A stretch of DNA of 34,229 bases from Chitinophagaceae bacterium (GTDB lineage Bacteria > Bacteroidota > Bacteroidia > Chitinophagales > Chitinophagaceae). The stretch is from positions 1-34,229 of the forward strand of contig CANCRO010000023.1 of NCBI GenBank assembly GCA_947380605.1, written 5' to 3'. Position numbers and translations under genes: made by a program. The notes below the pieces were generated by a model. That model did not search any database, was not told the origin of the DNA, and saw only the letters and a list, made by a program, of their open reading frames with translations. Shown here in pieces: positions 34,160 to 34,229 of this stretch. Position 1 is the stretch's first letter. Each line of letters starts with the position of its first letter.

Positions 34160-34229
34160 TTATTTATTCCTTAGTTTACTATTTTTTCTGCTGTAGGCAA
34201 AATATACTACTAATCCAATTGCCATCCAG
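34160..34229 (-). CDS. C-terminal fragment of a membrane protein (permease-like), cut by window edge
   Basis: A minus-strand frame enters from the right edge and ends at TAA 34160-34162. The 22 visible residues read WMAIGLVVYFAYSRKNSKLR followed by NK: a hydrophobic end of a membrane helix, then a basic tail. This is the typical end of amino-acid permeases of the APC family, but the fragment is too short to assign. The strong terminator just downstream (34103-34138) supports a real gene ending here. Confidence 0.55.
   Translation of the reverse strand, partial: WMAIGLVVYFAYSRKNSKLRNK

Overview
The window looks like a chromosomal, mostly housekeeping segment of a Bacteroidota genome, probably close to Chitinophagaceae. 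The evidence is the fused MurF-alanine racemase, the GldF/GldG pair, the long Bacteroidota-type LspA, low GC, the near absence of Shine-Dalgarno sequences, and -7 promoter boxes of the TAnnTTTG type in front of several genes. No transposase, phage gene, CRISPR array, complete tRNA or rRNA was found. Lineage is inferred from gene content only.

Layout. 1-5.1 kb: a secreted protein of unknown function, convergent with a large envelope protein that joins a peptidase-like domain, a TolB-like propeller and an OMP85-like barrel. 5.1-6.2 kb: an MBL-fold hydrolase convergent with methylmalonyl-CoA epimerase. 6.3-8.5 kb: a minimal iron-sulfur cluster set iscS-iscU-iscA, closed by a strong terminator. 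8.5-9.0 kb: the only long gene-less stretch, which carries a minus-strand terminator and a long-range stem that suggest an unannotated structured RNA. 9.0-15.8 kb, all plus strand: gldF-gldG, a TerC-family protein, murF/alr and lspA. 15.8-17.2 kb: fumC on the minus strand. 17.5-18.3 kb: an exported metallophosphoesterase on the plus strand. 18.3-29.1 kb is almost all minus strand: gltX, a B12-binding mutase subunit and an enoyl-CoA hydratase in a probable operon, then an SGNH hydrolase, a RidA-like protein, a VOC protein, a quinone oxidoreductase-like MDR protein, NhaD, an aminotransferase, fmt and a NamZ-family muramidase. 29.3-32.2 kb, plus strand: an FKBP isomerase, pepT and an SPFH protein. 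32.4-34.2 kb, minus strand: a Tat-type lipoprotein amidase and the last codons of what may be a transporter.

How the genes relate. Mce, the small B12-binding subunit and the crotonase fit propionyl-CoA/methylmalonyl-CoA and acyl-CoA metabolism feeding the TCA cycle (fumC). MurF/Alr, LspA, NamZ and the OMP85-like protein are envelope functions. GltX, Fmt, FKBP and PepT serve protein synthesis and turnover.

I saw no clear new multi-gene system. The items most worth checking are the candidate minus-strand RNA at about 8661-8860, the repeated placement of -7 boxes 4-6 bases before start codons (leaderless or nearly leaderless mRNAs), a perfect 12-bp inverted repeat before the SPFH gene, and two enzyme-family members that lack usual active-site residues (RidA-like, SGNH).
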